Below, one piece after another: positions 12,568 to 25,000 of a DNA stretch of 64,000 nucleotides (its first letter is position 1; each line of letters starts with the position of its first letter). The stretch is from contig NC_085141.1 of NCBI RefSeq assembly GCF_024139115.2, positions 216,789,783 through 216,853,782 on the forward strand, read 5' to 3'. Origin of the DNA: Armigeres subalbatus. Lineage: Eukaryota > Arthropoda > Insecta > Diptera > Culicidae. Below the pieces are notes generated by a model, which saw only the letters and a program-made list of their open reading frames with translations, ran no database searches and had not been told where the DNA came from. Both the position numbers and the translations under genes were made by a program.

Positions 12568-12676
12568 ATCATAGCGAATAAGTGTACAAAGTGGAGGCCA
12601 TGTACGTACACTTTGCATGTAGTCAAAGTCAAATGGAGGCATGCGCCTATATCGCCTCCACCTTGTATACTTACAA
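12568..12676. mobile_element. Short palindromic MITE
   Basis: GTGTACAAAGTGGAGGC near 12570 pairs with GCCTCCACCTTGTATAC near 12654-12671. It separates two reverse-transcriptase fragments. No target duplication was resolved. Confidence 0.5.
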
Positions 12677-12710
12677 TTGGTATTTGATGGGCTACAGCTC
12701 TTCGATGAAC

Positions 12711-13808
12711 CTACGCCGAATGGAGTATCCTTCTCCACTGGACTCGATCCTGAGCCAATCGCTTCCAGTCGCCGTGAACGTTGTGCGCCATCAGGTCATC
12801 TTCAACAGCAAAAAGCCATCGTGTACGCGGCCTTCCACGAAGCCTGCGGCCTCTTCCAGGTTCTCTACTACATATTATTCTCGCCTGACGTTCTTCCGGC
12901 ATACGAACAACGTATCCAGCCCACCGTAGTCTGCCGTGTTGGATGAGATTAACAATATCCAGCCCTTTATACACCTGGTAAAACTCGTCATTCATGCGAC
13001 GCCGCCAGATACCATTCTCCTGTTTACTGCCGAGTATTGTCCGCAGCACCTTACGCTCAAACACTCCAAAAGCTCTCCGATCAGCCTCCTTTAACGTCCA
13101 TGTTTCATGGCCGTATAAAGTCACCGAAAGAATCAGAGTAGTATACAGCGCGAATTTTGCCTTCGTTTGCAGACTACGGAACTTAAGCTGGTTACGAAGT
13201 CCGTAATAAGTCCTATTTGCAGCTGCGCCTATATGCGCCTTTTCATCTCGCGGGTAACATCATTATTTATCGCACATCACTAATGTTGTACACAAGTTCT
13301 TCTACCACTTCAAATTTTTCACCGTCCAGCACCATTTCACTACCACCATCACTAATGAACCTACGTTGATTGCCAGCGACCATGTACTTCCTTTTGCTGG
13401 TATTGATCGTCCAATCCTCGCTGTATCCCTCTTGAAAGGTACCAAAGCTTCTTCCACGGCACGGCGATCCATCCTGATAATATCGATATCGTCCGCAAAG
13501 CCTATAGGAGCATATGCGATCTTGTGAGAGTACTGTGAGTGATGATAATGAGTAGTGTGAGTGATAGTGAGTACCGCTTTTTTGCACACCAGCTCTTCTA
13601 ATCGCTCCCTTCGAGAGTCGCATCACCCTCCTTCAATCAATCTAAGGTAACAAATTATGTCTATATTTCATCCGCAATCCTTACACTTGATTTCTATCCA
13701 TCCAACGTTACACGAATCGGTCGTATCAGTTTCGCCGGAAAACCATGTTCTAGCATTTGTCTTAGGGTAAACATTTGATCCGTCGTTGATCGGCCCTCAT
13801 GAAAACCT
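12711..13808 (-). pseudogene. Degenerate RTE-like reverse transcriptase
   Basis: Reading downward from 13808 on the minus strand one finds HEGRSTTDQMFTLRQMLEHG, then after a deletion MMRLSKGAIRRAG, the catalytic FADDIDII box, KYMVAGNQRR, GEKFEVVEELVY and finally LYGHETWTL...RRVLRTIL...RWAGYVVRMPEE. Frameshifts separate these blocks, and a short GTGAGTGATAGTGAG-type tandem insert lies at 13510-13570. It is clearly inactive. The copy starts immediately beyond the poly-A end of the Juan-like element, which may have inserted into it. Confidence 0.75.
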
Positions 13809-13810
13809 GC

Positions 13811-16200
13811 TTTTTTTTTTTTTTTTTTGCAACTATTTTTGTCTAAAATTGGAAATTATTTTGTTGGACATTTGTTGCAATGTCTCAATATTAGAAATTC
13901 TATGAAGTTCATTGGTACTATACCACGGAGGCAACTTCAGAATCATTTTCAAAATTTTATTTTGAATCCTCTGGAGTGCCTTCTTTCTGGTATTGCAGCA
14001 ACTAGTCCATATTGGCACAGCATACAACATGGCAGGTCTAAAAATTTGTTTGTAAATCATAAGTTTGTTCTTAAGACAAAGTTTTGATTTTTTGTTTATA
14101 AGTGGATATAGGCACTTAATATATTTGTTACATTTGGCTTGAAGGCCTTCAATGTGATTTTTAAATGTTAATTTTTGATCTAGCAGAAGTCCTAAATATT
14201 TAGCTTCGCTAGACCAATTAATTGGAACCCCATTCATAGTGACAATATGTCTGCTAGAAGGTTTCAAATAAGAAGCTCTCGGCTTATGTGGGAAAATTAT
14301 AAGCTGAGTTTTGGAAGCATTCGGGGAAATTTTCCATTTTTGCAAGTAAGTGGAGAAAATGTCCAAACTTTTTTGCAATCTACTACAAATGACACGAAGG
14401 CTTCGCCCTTTGGCTGAAAGGCCCGTGTCAACTGCAAACAAAGATTTTTGACACCCTGGTGGTAAATCAGGTAAGTCAGAAGTAAAAATGTTATACAATA
14501 TGGGCCCCAGTATGCTGCCTTGAGGGACACCATCCCTTACAGGTAATCTATCAGATTTAGTATTCTGATAGTTTACCTGCAGTGAGCGATCTGATAAATA
14601 ATTTTGGATCAGTTTAATGATGTACAGAGGAAAATTAAAATTCATCAATTTTACAATCAAACCTTCATGCCAAACACTGTCAAATGCTTTCTCTATATCA
14701 AGAAGAGCAACTCCAGTCGAATATCCTTCAGATTTGTTGAGCCGAATTAAGTTCGTAACTCTTAATAACTGATGAGTGGTAGAATGCCCATGGCGAAAAC
14801 CAAATTGCTCATCAGCAAAAATAGAATTGTCATTAATATGAACCATCATTCTATTTAAAATAATCTTTTCAAACAGTTTGCTTATTGAAGAAAGCAAACT
14901 GATTAAGCGATAACTAGAAGCCTCAGCTGGATTTTTGTCCGGCTTCAAAATTGGAACAACTTTGGCGTTTTTCCATTTATCTGGAAAGTATGCCAATTGA
15001 AAACATTTGTTAAATAAATTAACCAAAAAGGATAAAGAGCTCTCAGGAAGTTTTTGGTAAGTATGTAGAAAATACCATCATCACCCGGGGCTTTCATATT
15101 TTTAAATTTTCTAGTAATAGATCTCACTTCATCCAAATTGGTTCCCAACGAAGGGTCAAAAACATTCTCTTGATTGAGAATGTCTTCGAAGCTCCGTGTA
15201 ACCTGATCCTCAATTGGACTAGTGAGACCTAGACTAAAATTATGGGCACTCTCGAACTGCTGAGCAAGTTTTTGAGCCTTTTCGCCATTTGTTAATAAAA
15301 TTTTATTTCCCTCTTTAAGCGCTGGAATTGGCTTTTGAGGCTTTTAAGAATTTTGTTAATTTCCAAAAGGGTTTCGAACTGGGATCCAACTTCGAGACAT
15401 TATTCTCAAAGTTGGTATTTCTCAGAATAGCGAAACGTTTTTAATTTCATTTTGCAAATCTCGCCAAATAACTTTCAACGCGGGATCGCGAGTTCTTTAG
15501 TACACCTGATTCTTTTTTACACGGATTATTTTCACACGGATTTTTTACACGGCTTTTTTACACGGATTCTCGGAATAACACGGATTTTTTGCAAGGTTTC
15601 TCGAAATAGCACGGATTTTTTTACACGGTTTCTCGAAATAACACGGATTATTTTTACACGGATTTATTTTTACACGGAACGCATCCCCCATATTAACAAA
15701 GAGCCAATGACTTTTTTACACGGATATTTTTTGCACGGCTTTTTTTACACGGTTTCTCGAAATAACACGGATTTTTTTTGCACGGATTCTTCAAATAACA
15801 CGGATTATTTTTACACGGTTTCTCGAAATAACACGGATTATTTTTACACGGATTTTTTTCACACGGCACGCATCCCCCGTGTAAAAAAAGAATCGGGTGT
15901 ATTGCCTTCTTCTCACATTTTTAAGACGGATCAGTAGCTGGAGATCGTCGTCAATAATAATGGAGTTGAATTTAACTTCACATTTCGGAATTGCAATGCC
16001 TCTGGCTTCGACAATTAAATTTGTCAAAGATACGAGAGCATTATCAATATCACTTTTGGTATCGAGAGGAATATCAACATCAAAAACGAAGGCACGGGTA
16101 AACGTAAACGTAAAACGTAAAACGAAGGCACGGGTCCTTGCAAAGATCGTAACGGGATCAGTGGGTACAAATAGCGCTAAGAAGCACCGTTGAAATTAAA
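13811..16200 (-). mobile_element. Juan-like (Jockey clade) non-LTR retrotransposon, 5'-truncated
   Basis: The minus-strand frame 15026-13833 carries a Jockey-type reverse transcriptase: SYRLISLLSSISKLFEK, GFRHGHSTTHQLLR, ALLDIEKAFDSVWH and DGVPQGSILGPILYN. The catalytic box reads FAVDTG instead of FADDTG, so one catalytic aspartate is lost. The upstream part (15148-16030) is in shifted frames with KFKNMKAPGDDGI and a linker containing EARGIAIPKCEVKFN. The element ends with an 18-nt poly-A (T-run 13811-13828) a few bases after the stop, typical of Juan. It is cut at 15503-15899 by a TA-flanked insertion. Confidence 0.85.
15503..15899. mobile_element. TA-flanked ACACGG-repeat element inside the Juan-like ORF
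   Basis: The termini CACCTGATTCTTTTTT and its near complement AAAAAAAGAATCGGGTG enclose a tandem array of TTTTTACACGGATTT units. The dinucleotide TA is duplicated at 15501-15502 and 15900-15901. Removing the 397-bp insert plus one TA rejoins the retrotransposon linker coding sequence in register, confirming the borders. Confidence 0.85.
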
Positions 16201-16206
16201 ATAGCT

Positions 16207-17330
16207 TCGGGTAGTATTAAAAACTTCCTTCCGCAAAGAGAGAAAGAACCGCACAGCACGAAAGCACGATGCGGTCTGGGGTACCCGACACTAACATCCG
16301 GCTTCTAGCAACGTTCTTCTCGTCTGACACTCCACATCGAACCAACCCGTCCTGGGTCGCCTCTGTGCAGTGCCTACCACGTCTCATGCTGTTGTGTACA
16401 CCGCTCCATGGATTGACTCCCATAAGATCGTTGATGTTGTCGCTAACGCTGATTGCACTTATCCTTTCGTCGAGCTTCTGGTGGTACTCAGCCGATACTC
16501 CTTCCGCCGACAATCGCTGGATATTGTAACGCATCGTTCGCTGTGATCTTTCGTTCGACACAGTACACAGTTGACAACCGTGATCAAATTTTACTGACAA
16601 CGAAGTAGTGATCAGAGTCAATGTTTGGACCTCTGAATGTCCGCACATCGATAACATCCGAGAAATGACGCCCATCCACTAGAACATGGTCTATCTGGTT
16701 GCAAGTTTCACCATTTGGGTGGCTCCAGGTGTTCTTTCGGATGATCTTGCGTGCAAAGTAGGTGCTACTGATGGCCATCCCTCTGACAGCAGCGAAATTT
16801 ACTAGCCGTAGGCCGTTATCATTGGTAGCGGAGTGAAGGCTCTTCCTACCGAATCTGGAACGGAAAAAGTCCTCTCTACCGACCTGAGCGTTAGCGTCTC
16901 CGATAACAACTTTCACGTAATGCTTTGGGCACTCTCCATAGGCTTTATCAAGACATTCATAAAACGTGTCCTTCACGTCGTCGGATTTATCGTTTGTCGG
17001 TACGTAAACTTGGATTAGGCTGTAATTAAAGAATTTGCCCCGTATCTTCAACACACAGATTCGTTTGCTAATGGGTTTCCAGCTCATCACTCACTTCACT
17101 AGGCCATCTGATTTCTTGAATAGCGTCCACGTTCACTTCAACTTTCTGCAGTTCCCAAGCCAGAAGGCTCACTCGTCCAGGTTCATTTAGGGTCCTGACA
17201 TTCCAGGTATCGAGTTTCCAATCATAGTCCTTATTTCGTTGCCGGGTCGGTTGTCAAAAATAACGTTCTCTTTTTCTTCTATCTCCATTTTTCGTAGTAT
17301 TTGAGAGGCTTCAGTAAGCTACCTTACCGG
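16207..17330 (-). pseudogene. RTE-like endonuclease domain, decayed
   Basis: On the minus strand the sequence opens at about 17205 with TWNVRTLNEPGRVS and DAIQEIRWP, then after a stop continues 17090-16584 with ISKRICVLKIRGKFFNYS, the GDANAQVG box and the IDSDHYFV box of an APE endonuclease. Further blocks to 16217 are frameshifted. The family matches the element at 3497-6947 but the sequence is much more divergent. The reverse-transcriptase part may be the fragment at 12711-13808, separated by the Juan-like insertion and a deletion. Confidence 0.75.
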
Positions 17331-17693
17331 AGTCGCGTTACCTACATCGTGCTAGTGAAGTTGCCACCTTATGTATAGCTGACGCGCTACAGAGTTTCGT
17401 TAATCAACCGCTGGGTACCAGGTAGACCATGTTTGAGCCGCACCTTCTGGTGAAAAGTCGCTCGAGGCGTATCTTCTCAATCTAGCTGATGTCAGAAGGA
17501 CAACCATGTCTAGGCTACACTACCACCTAAGTACGCTAAGTAGCTGGCGGTCTTTTTCCATCGGTCGACCCGTGCCGTGGAAGCGTGAGCTTGTGGGAAC
17601 CAGAGCTATGTCCTTCCTTGATGTCAACCCACCGTTTAGTAGCCTTATACTTATTCGCTATTGACTTTGAGATGGCTGTGATAAACAGTTTTG

Positions 17694-18557
17694 AACAAAA
17701 AAACCCAGATTAATCCACCTACAGTGAGATTTTGACCCTTCCTTAGTCATAAGGAAATTTTTCCAGACTCCAGTATTTAAAACGAGATAAAACTACTCAG
17801 CTTCCCACGGCGATTTACCGTGAAAGTGACAAAATAATTGCCTACCCAAAGGCGGATGTCTTGGGTTGAATGACAACTGTTACGTACTGTACTTCATGCT
17901 GCCTATCTATAAGGCGCTCGTCGGATTGAATAACTATTGTGACATGGTTAGTAACTATCGTAACGCTGGTTGCATATATTGTACTCGTAATTTCCAGAGA
18001 CCTCGATATTAATTAATCCAGAACTAACTAAATCAGTCATTGATCTGAGCGAAACTCAATAGCGTTCAATAATAACATATATTTCGCCTTATGGATGCCT
18101 AATTTGGTAAAACTAAACTTGTTCAATACCTTAAAAATGAGCGAGATTTTTATGGTAGTAAATTTCAGAATTTGCACACATACGCACACATACATGCATA
18201 CAAGTGATCTATTAGTGTCTCAAAACATGCTCACATTTGCTATCTAGCTTCTACTGAAGAAATTTTTGAAATCCCTTTCAATTTTTACGTTTTTGCTTTT
18301 CTGAGAAGATTTTTTGTACATGCTTCTATATGTTCCTCAATAAAAATCATTTGTTTCTTTGAAACAAATCAGAAAAATAGGCATAATTCCATATCATATC
18401 ATTTGTTATAATTATATTTTCAATGTCAAAGTGAATTTGTTTCAAATACCATACATTTTATTTAATGATTAACGAGATTTCTTGATAGATTAATACGTAA
18501 CACACCTGCGTAACGCATACAAAGTGAAATTATAGACACTTCCGAAGGAAGGGTCAA
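17694..18557. repeat. ~0.86 kb dispersed repeat, copy A
   Basis: This block recurs in opposite orientation at 56217-57092 with high identity over its whole length, including AAGGAAGGGTC at one end and TCCACCTACAGTGAG at the other. Short inverted repeats TTTTGACCCTTCCTT (17730) and AAGGAAGGGTCAAAA (18546) lie near the ends. It encodes no recognisable protein. Confidence 0.8.
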
Positions 18558-19060
18558 AAACATAAGGAACCGTACACTTATTGCGCATGGACTAATGGAG
18601 GAGGGTTGATATCTTCTTAGGCCCAACACAGAAAAATTTAATACGCTTCATACTAAGTTCACACAGAATAAAAATAAAACCTATACATAGTGTATAATGT
18701 AGAGTGGATTGTTCTTTCTGTTTCGAACCTATCGGATCTAAATAAGTAGGGGGAATGACGGCTTTGGCGGGTTTTGTTCTATTATTGTCAGGGGAATTTT
18801 TTTTAAGACTGATTATGCTCAAATTTGGCCCAAACATTCTTTGCATATCAAAGAATATTGTGGCCAAATTTAATAAAATTCGGTCGACAAAAACCCCCCT
18901 GACAAAAATAGAACAAAACGTTTCGAAAAATTGAATTGATTCTTTCATAATCACAGAAAACACAAAGTAACAGACTGTAAGCAGAATTAGATTTTGGTAA
19001 TTTAATATTTTCTTTGCGTAAAATAAGTTCTCTATGATGAAAAATAATTTTTCAATTATT

Positions 19061-22000
19061 CTACTTGTTTTTGCGAAATTTTTGTTTCTTTCCAAAGTCA
19101 TGCTTTGACTTTTTCTTTTTAGGAAGGCTATCATTTTCCTCATATGATAGATTGTTCTCCTCTCCAAGACGTTTTTCGCCACTAAAAAACAAGGAAAATA
19201 ATTAAAACTACCATTGCGAAAAATAATTATTCTTCTCACCTTTTAATCGACACAATCGAAGACTTATTTTTTGATAATGCATTTTTCCATTCATCGTCCG
19301 TTCCTTTGATAACATACTGATCAAGGTTCTCCTTCTTCAGCCGAGCCAGCTCTTTCTTTTGCTTTTTCTCTAGTTTCCGGACATCATCTTCCAGATCCTC
19401 GTTGATGGATTTATCGAGCGCCAATAAATTTTCGCCTGTATCAAGCAGACTTTCTTTTACCATGGTACTCTCGATGGTGCGCTCCAGCACTGAATCGATG
19501 TACTTCGTAAGCTTTTTCAAACAATCGTAGAACTTGGCAAGCACTTGGTTGTTGGGCATGTTGAATTCTTCCGCTAGTTTGTCGATTGCCTTATGCTGCA
19601 GTCCCGTTCCCAGAAGAATTGCTTTCTGGAGCGAGTCAATTTGAGCACTACCCATTTTCGATTGAAAGTATAGCAGGGCCAGATCCGATGTGAGGTCCAT
19701 TATCAACTTGTACTCAACCTGGTTGCGTGAGTACATCTCCAACCGTTGGATATCATGTGGCAGGAAGTATTCATCAATGGTTTTTTGTGTTAGTTCTAAA
19801 AAGCAATAAGAAAAAAATACGCAATCTATATGAATCCATATTTAAAAACATCAGAAACGCATTCTTGCAATTTCTGTGACTCACTTCAATCAACATAACT
19901 TAAGTCTTAAAATAAATTTCCCTATTCTGTTTAGTATTTAACGTTCTTCGTCGCTTTAGTCTTTAGACAGCAGCCTTAAACTCACCTTGTCCTTCGATCT
20001 TCACTGCACGGTTGTCGAGTAGCGAAAGTGACATTCCGGTACCAAACTTGGTGAACGACTTCCCTAGCAATTTCAAAATACGCCTCCGAAAATCGATGAA
20101 ATATTCTTTCAACCAATCGCTGGTTTCCACCTTTTCTATGCCGGTGCTGATGGGCGACAACATAATGCACGAATGCTCGCCTGTCAAATCATTTTCCTTC
20201 TGGCTCAGGTACACAGGAACAAATTTTTGACTTTTCCAAAAGCGCAGTAGATCGTTCGTTAGCCCAAATGAGGTTCCAAGGTAATCGAGATGCTCGGGTC
20301 GACGCTCGGATAGACGTTTCAGCAGTGTGGGGACTTTCTTGCGAGGTTCGATAACCTCTTTCAACAGACCTACGTCTTCGTCGTCGATTGTTTGGATTCC
20401 GTTGTCTTCATTGTCATCCTCCAGGTCATCGCCCAGAGATGTGAAATTACCTTCGTAGTAATTCTTAAGCAATTTCAACGCTCGCTTACCGTAGCCCATC
20501 TGCAAGGAAATTTTGAAATTATTTTTTGGTCCGGATTCGTATCCAAATAAGATGATAAGCAAAAAAAAACGCGCTGTAATAGTTTTCATTTAGTACGGAC
20601 ATTTATTTTGTAGTTGATCGATGCTTTCGTTTCGTACTATGAAGATGAAAATCGTTTCAATGTTTTAGCAGGGTGCAATGCGACCACTTAAACCTACCCC
20701 TCTGGCCATCAATAAAGTAATAAGTACCAACCGTCTAAGACGAGTTTAGTACTCTCCATTTAATTCCACCAATTATTTTGATAGCTTTGCAGATACAAAT
20801 ATATCAAAATAATTGGAGGAATTAAATGAAGAGTACTAAACTCGTCTTAGACGGTTGAATACATTCCACTAAAAAGAGCTTAAAATATTTTTTCTGAGTA
20901 ATAAGTACTTCAGTCAGGGGGAAGAAATATGAGTTAACGGAAACGGAAATCTGCATGCAGACACCTGAGGCGGATAACTCAAGTAGTGTGGGGATGGTTA
21001 CTATATAGAGGCTAATCCGACCCACTGAAACCAAAACCTATTCGACGATCTGTAGCCTCGGCTTGCAATTAAGCTATCGCACAAAGCATTGAAAACAAAT
21101 CAACTTCATAAGTGGTAACTTCACCACCCGTCGATCGCAAACCACGACATTAACCCAACGGTCTTTATCAGTAAGTCACGTAGGAGACGAGCACCCGGGA
21201 AACAACAATCGCGCATGGACCGCAATTACATCTATATGTACTTACAAATTGAGGGGCACTCGCGACATGTTGGTTTCCGAGGTGAAAAAGGTGTTCACAG
21301 CATCACTGGTCTCTACTGCAGCTGCTGGTTTTGTTCAAAACGCCACCACCGCTGCAGTTTCGACATAATCTGTTGACCTGCTGCAAATCCTCTCGATGAG
21401 GCTGTCCGGGGTCAAATCCATGCCGCTGACAAGCAGCATGTCGTTTCGCTTAATATCAAATCGCGGGCATGCAAACATCACATGTTCCGCAGACTCCTCC
21501 TCGACTACGCATTCCGTACAATCCCCAGATTCTGCGAACCTGAACCTATGCAATAACTTCTTGAAACAGCCATGTTCAGACTACACATGTAAGGTGGAAC
21601 TTGATCTTACTAATTTTTAATTGACCCAACACGATACATGCGGAATTAGACTGTGGGTCACACGATCTTTGACTGCGGCAAGATGAAAACACCACTAGGT
21701 GTTCCAAGCATTTAGTAGTATATTCATCTTGGACTGCGGTATCCCATGCTCTTTGGCATTTTAGCAACGAGGCTGCTCTCTTGACACGTCGCACTTGCAG
21801 CAAGTCCCATTCATTAAAGCACTCCACATCTTCTTCCAGAAGTATGTCTATCGCTATCGTATGTCTATGCCCAGCAATGACGCAAACCATCTAATACAAT
21901 ATGGTGCGGTATGCGCTTGCGACCCATAGACATATCAGCTGATCAATTTCTTGATGTTGTACCTAGCCTCAAGTGCCTTAGACCATGCTGTTACGCCGTA

Positions 22001-25000
22001 TCGGTTAATAGACAACGCTACTCTAGATATAAGCCTACGCACCTGACTATGAACCGCCGATCTGTCGGATATCATTCGTGATAATGATTTTATCGCTAGT
22101 GATGCCCTTTGGCATGCATAATCGACGTGGCTCGTAAAATTGAGCTTATCGTCGATAATCACGCCTCTCACGGACTTAACTGTGCAAGTCCCTAACATTA
22201 TCTTGGTATCCTGCAACCCATGGCGGTTATTTACCACCGAGACTTCCGTCTTGTGATGTGCTAACGCCAACCTCCTTGAGTTGAACTATTCCTCGACTCT
22301 GCTAATTGCATGAAGATTTAAGTTCAACTTCATCGAGGATGTCGTAACCTCAAGCATTACATCACCTGCAAACCCGTCTGTTTTCACGATGACTGGGAAA
22401 ATTTAACGTAATCCTCCGTCGTACATGGTATTCCACAGTACCGGTCCGAGGATCGATCCCTGTGGAGAACCTGCTGACACCTCAATCGGCTGCTGACCAG
22501 CATCGGTACCATACAACAATCACATTCTGAAAATAGCTTCACAGATAATCCGGAACTTGCAAGCGGTGTAATGAGTCAGCAATAGCTGCCCAGCTTGCGT
22601 TATTAAAAGCATTTTTTACATCTAATGTAATCAATGCACAGTACCTAATACCCCCTCCATTCAAACCACGCGCTATCCTAACCATATCCGTTACCGATCG
22701 AATTGCTTCAACGGTAGAACGACCTTTCCCAAACCGGTTGCTTGATAAGCAATCGTATGTATCGACAGTCTATTCAGGATCACCCTCTCCAACAACTTAC
22801 CTGTTGTGTCGAGCAGACATATTGGTCTGTATGCCGAAGAGTCTATTTTTTAAGGTTTCCTTCATCCAGGGCAGCGTGTGAAGCAACTCCTGAACATATA
22901 CGATTTAGCAAGAATCGCATGTTTAAGGACCAGGCTTATAGGATTCCTTCCGGACCTGGTGCCTTGTTTATCATAAGTTTTCTTGCAGCGACGATAAGCG
23001 CGTCGTTAGTTACTAGCGGTACCACGTCAACTGATTCAGAACCCACCCTTCGACGATCCTGGCTAACATCTCCGGGGACTTTTTAGAAGATGTGCTATTA
23101 GTCCTAGTCACCACTATCCTGTATGCATTCCCCCATGGAGTGTCATTAGTCATCCAACACAGCTCTTTAAAGCAGGCTCCAATACTACGTTTGATCTCGT
23201 AGTTTAGAGCTCTGCTCGCTGTCTTGAACAACTGGTGTCTTTTGATTCTGTGCACCTTTAGTTCTAAGACAGGTGCTGCGAAGATCAGCAATCGTGTTCG
23301 TCCACCAATTAACCGGTTTGCGGTTGCCAGTTGGCTTAGTCCTCCTTGGCATTGTTATGTCACAAGCTCGTGTCAGGACATCGGATAACTCGTCGCTGCT
23401 CAGGCCAAGAGTACGATATCCCATCGTAATGATTCATCTAACAATTCTGGGTTGAACTACGAGATACGCCATCCTAGGTCAACTGTATTGACCCGCTTTG
23501 TGGTTCTATTGGGAGTATAATTGACCATAAAGCGTACTTGCTGATGGTTGCTCAAAGTATAGGGGAAGGTGGGTAGACTTGATCCCCGGGGAGACTTGAT
23601 CACCCCCTGTTTTATCGAGAACTAAAGTAGTTTTGTTCTAGCGTATTTTTTAATATAGATCCTCTAAACAAATGACCTTTATGTGGTGAGTTATTTTTTG
23701 GATTGACAACCTTATTTATTCTGCAGGGCGATTTGTATGTTTTGACCTTCCCAAAGATTTTTTATTGGCCACGCAAAATTTGAACTACTTTTCATAACAA
23801 TGACCGAATGCTTTCGTTTTTTCACAGCACAAAGCCATAAATATGCTTAATGATCTGTACTGATGAAAATGTCAAAATTCCATCAAAGTTTTAGGATATT
23901 TGAATTTGAAGTTATTGCCTCAATATGGGGACACTTGTTCCCCCATTAGTCACCCATACAAAAATTTGGCAAAAAATTCAAAAAAATTTAAATCTATATT
24001 CAGGCTTCTAATTTTTTGTGGATTTGATAGATGTGATGAAGTTTTGGCAGAAAAAAATATTTATTGCGTAGATATCATAAAAAGGGGATCAAGTCTCCCC
24101 AAATTTTAAAATTGCATGTGCTGTCGAATTCAATAAAAAAATCGTTCATGTATACGCACTGTATATTTTGAAGGAAAAATATTAAAAAAATCTGAGGGCA
24201 CCTTTCTAATTTTATCAAAGCAAGTTCTTGGAGAGGGATCAATTTCCCCCGATAATTCAAAAAGTCGATTTTTGACAGCACTCCAAAAAATCGATTGTGT
24301 ATCAAAAAAACAATAATTTAAGGACTGTCATACATCAGTAAAGTTAAACACTATATTTCTGTGTGGAAATCGCGTATGTTTATTTATTTTTGGCTGTGGT
24401 ACATCGGAAATCAGAAAAGCGGATCATGTCTACCCAGTCTCCCCTACCCTCATGTCACATCGTTACATGACTCACCTCTCGGACACCTGAACGTGGATAC
24501 CTGCCCCTCGATCAATAAGACCACGTTCAGTCTCGCTAGCGACTCTAGCAGGATATTACCTCTAGCGTTAGTGAACCGGGCATCCCAGTACACTGCCCAC
24601 GCATTGACGCTTAAGGTCGCTTCGTCACCTTGTTGTCGGACGCTTCACTGGATATTTTTATGTGAAAATACTTCAAAGTGTTTGGGTCCTCCTTGCAACT
24701 GTCGTTGAATCCCGATGAAGTAGTTGCCTTTGTTATTCCATGGTTATTCATGCTTGTCGAGGTAGCAAGGAGGCCATGTGAGGGTAGACACTTGCGTGTT
24801 CAGAGCCAGATCAGCGTTGGTCAGGAATTATCATCTGTGCCTACTTCCACCTAGTTGGCAAAACTGGGTGGAAGGATTGGATGGCATTAAACGGCCCGCA
24901 ACGGCTTTTTGGAACGGGAGGCAGTCTAGTAATTAGCCTACTCGCCGTTTCAGGTCGGTGTCACTCGGCCTTACTAAGAGAGAAGAATGTCTCGACTGCC

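Noticed and set aside
15503..15899. CRISPR-like regular ACACGG spacing
   Set aside because: Spacing and spacers are irregular and low-complexity; the borders and TA duplication show it is a eukaryotic mobile element.
18592..19239. 215-residue minus-strand frame beside NAT10
   Set aside because: Its start overlaps the last NAT10 exon in a wrong register; the rest is AT-rich intergenic sequence without motifs.
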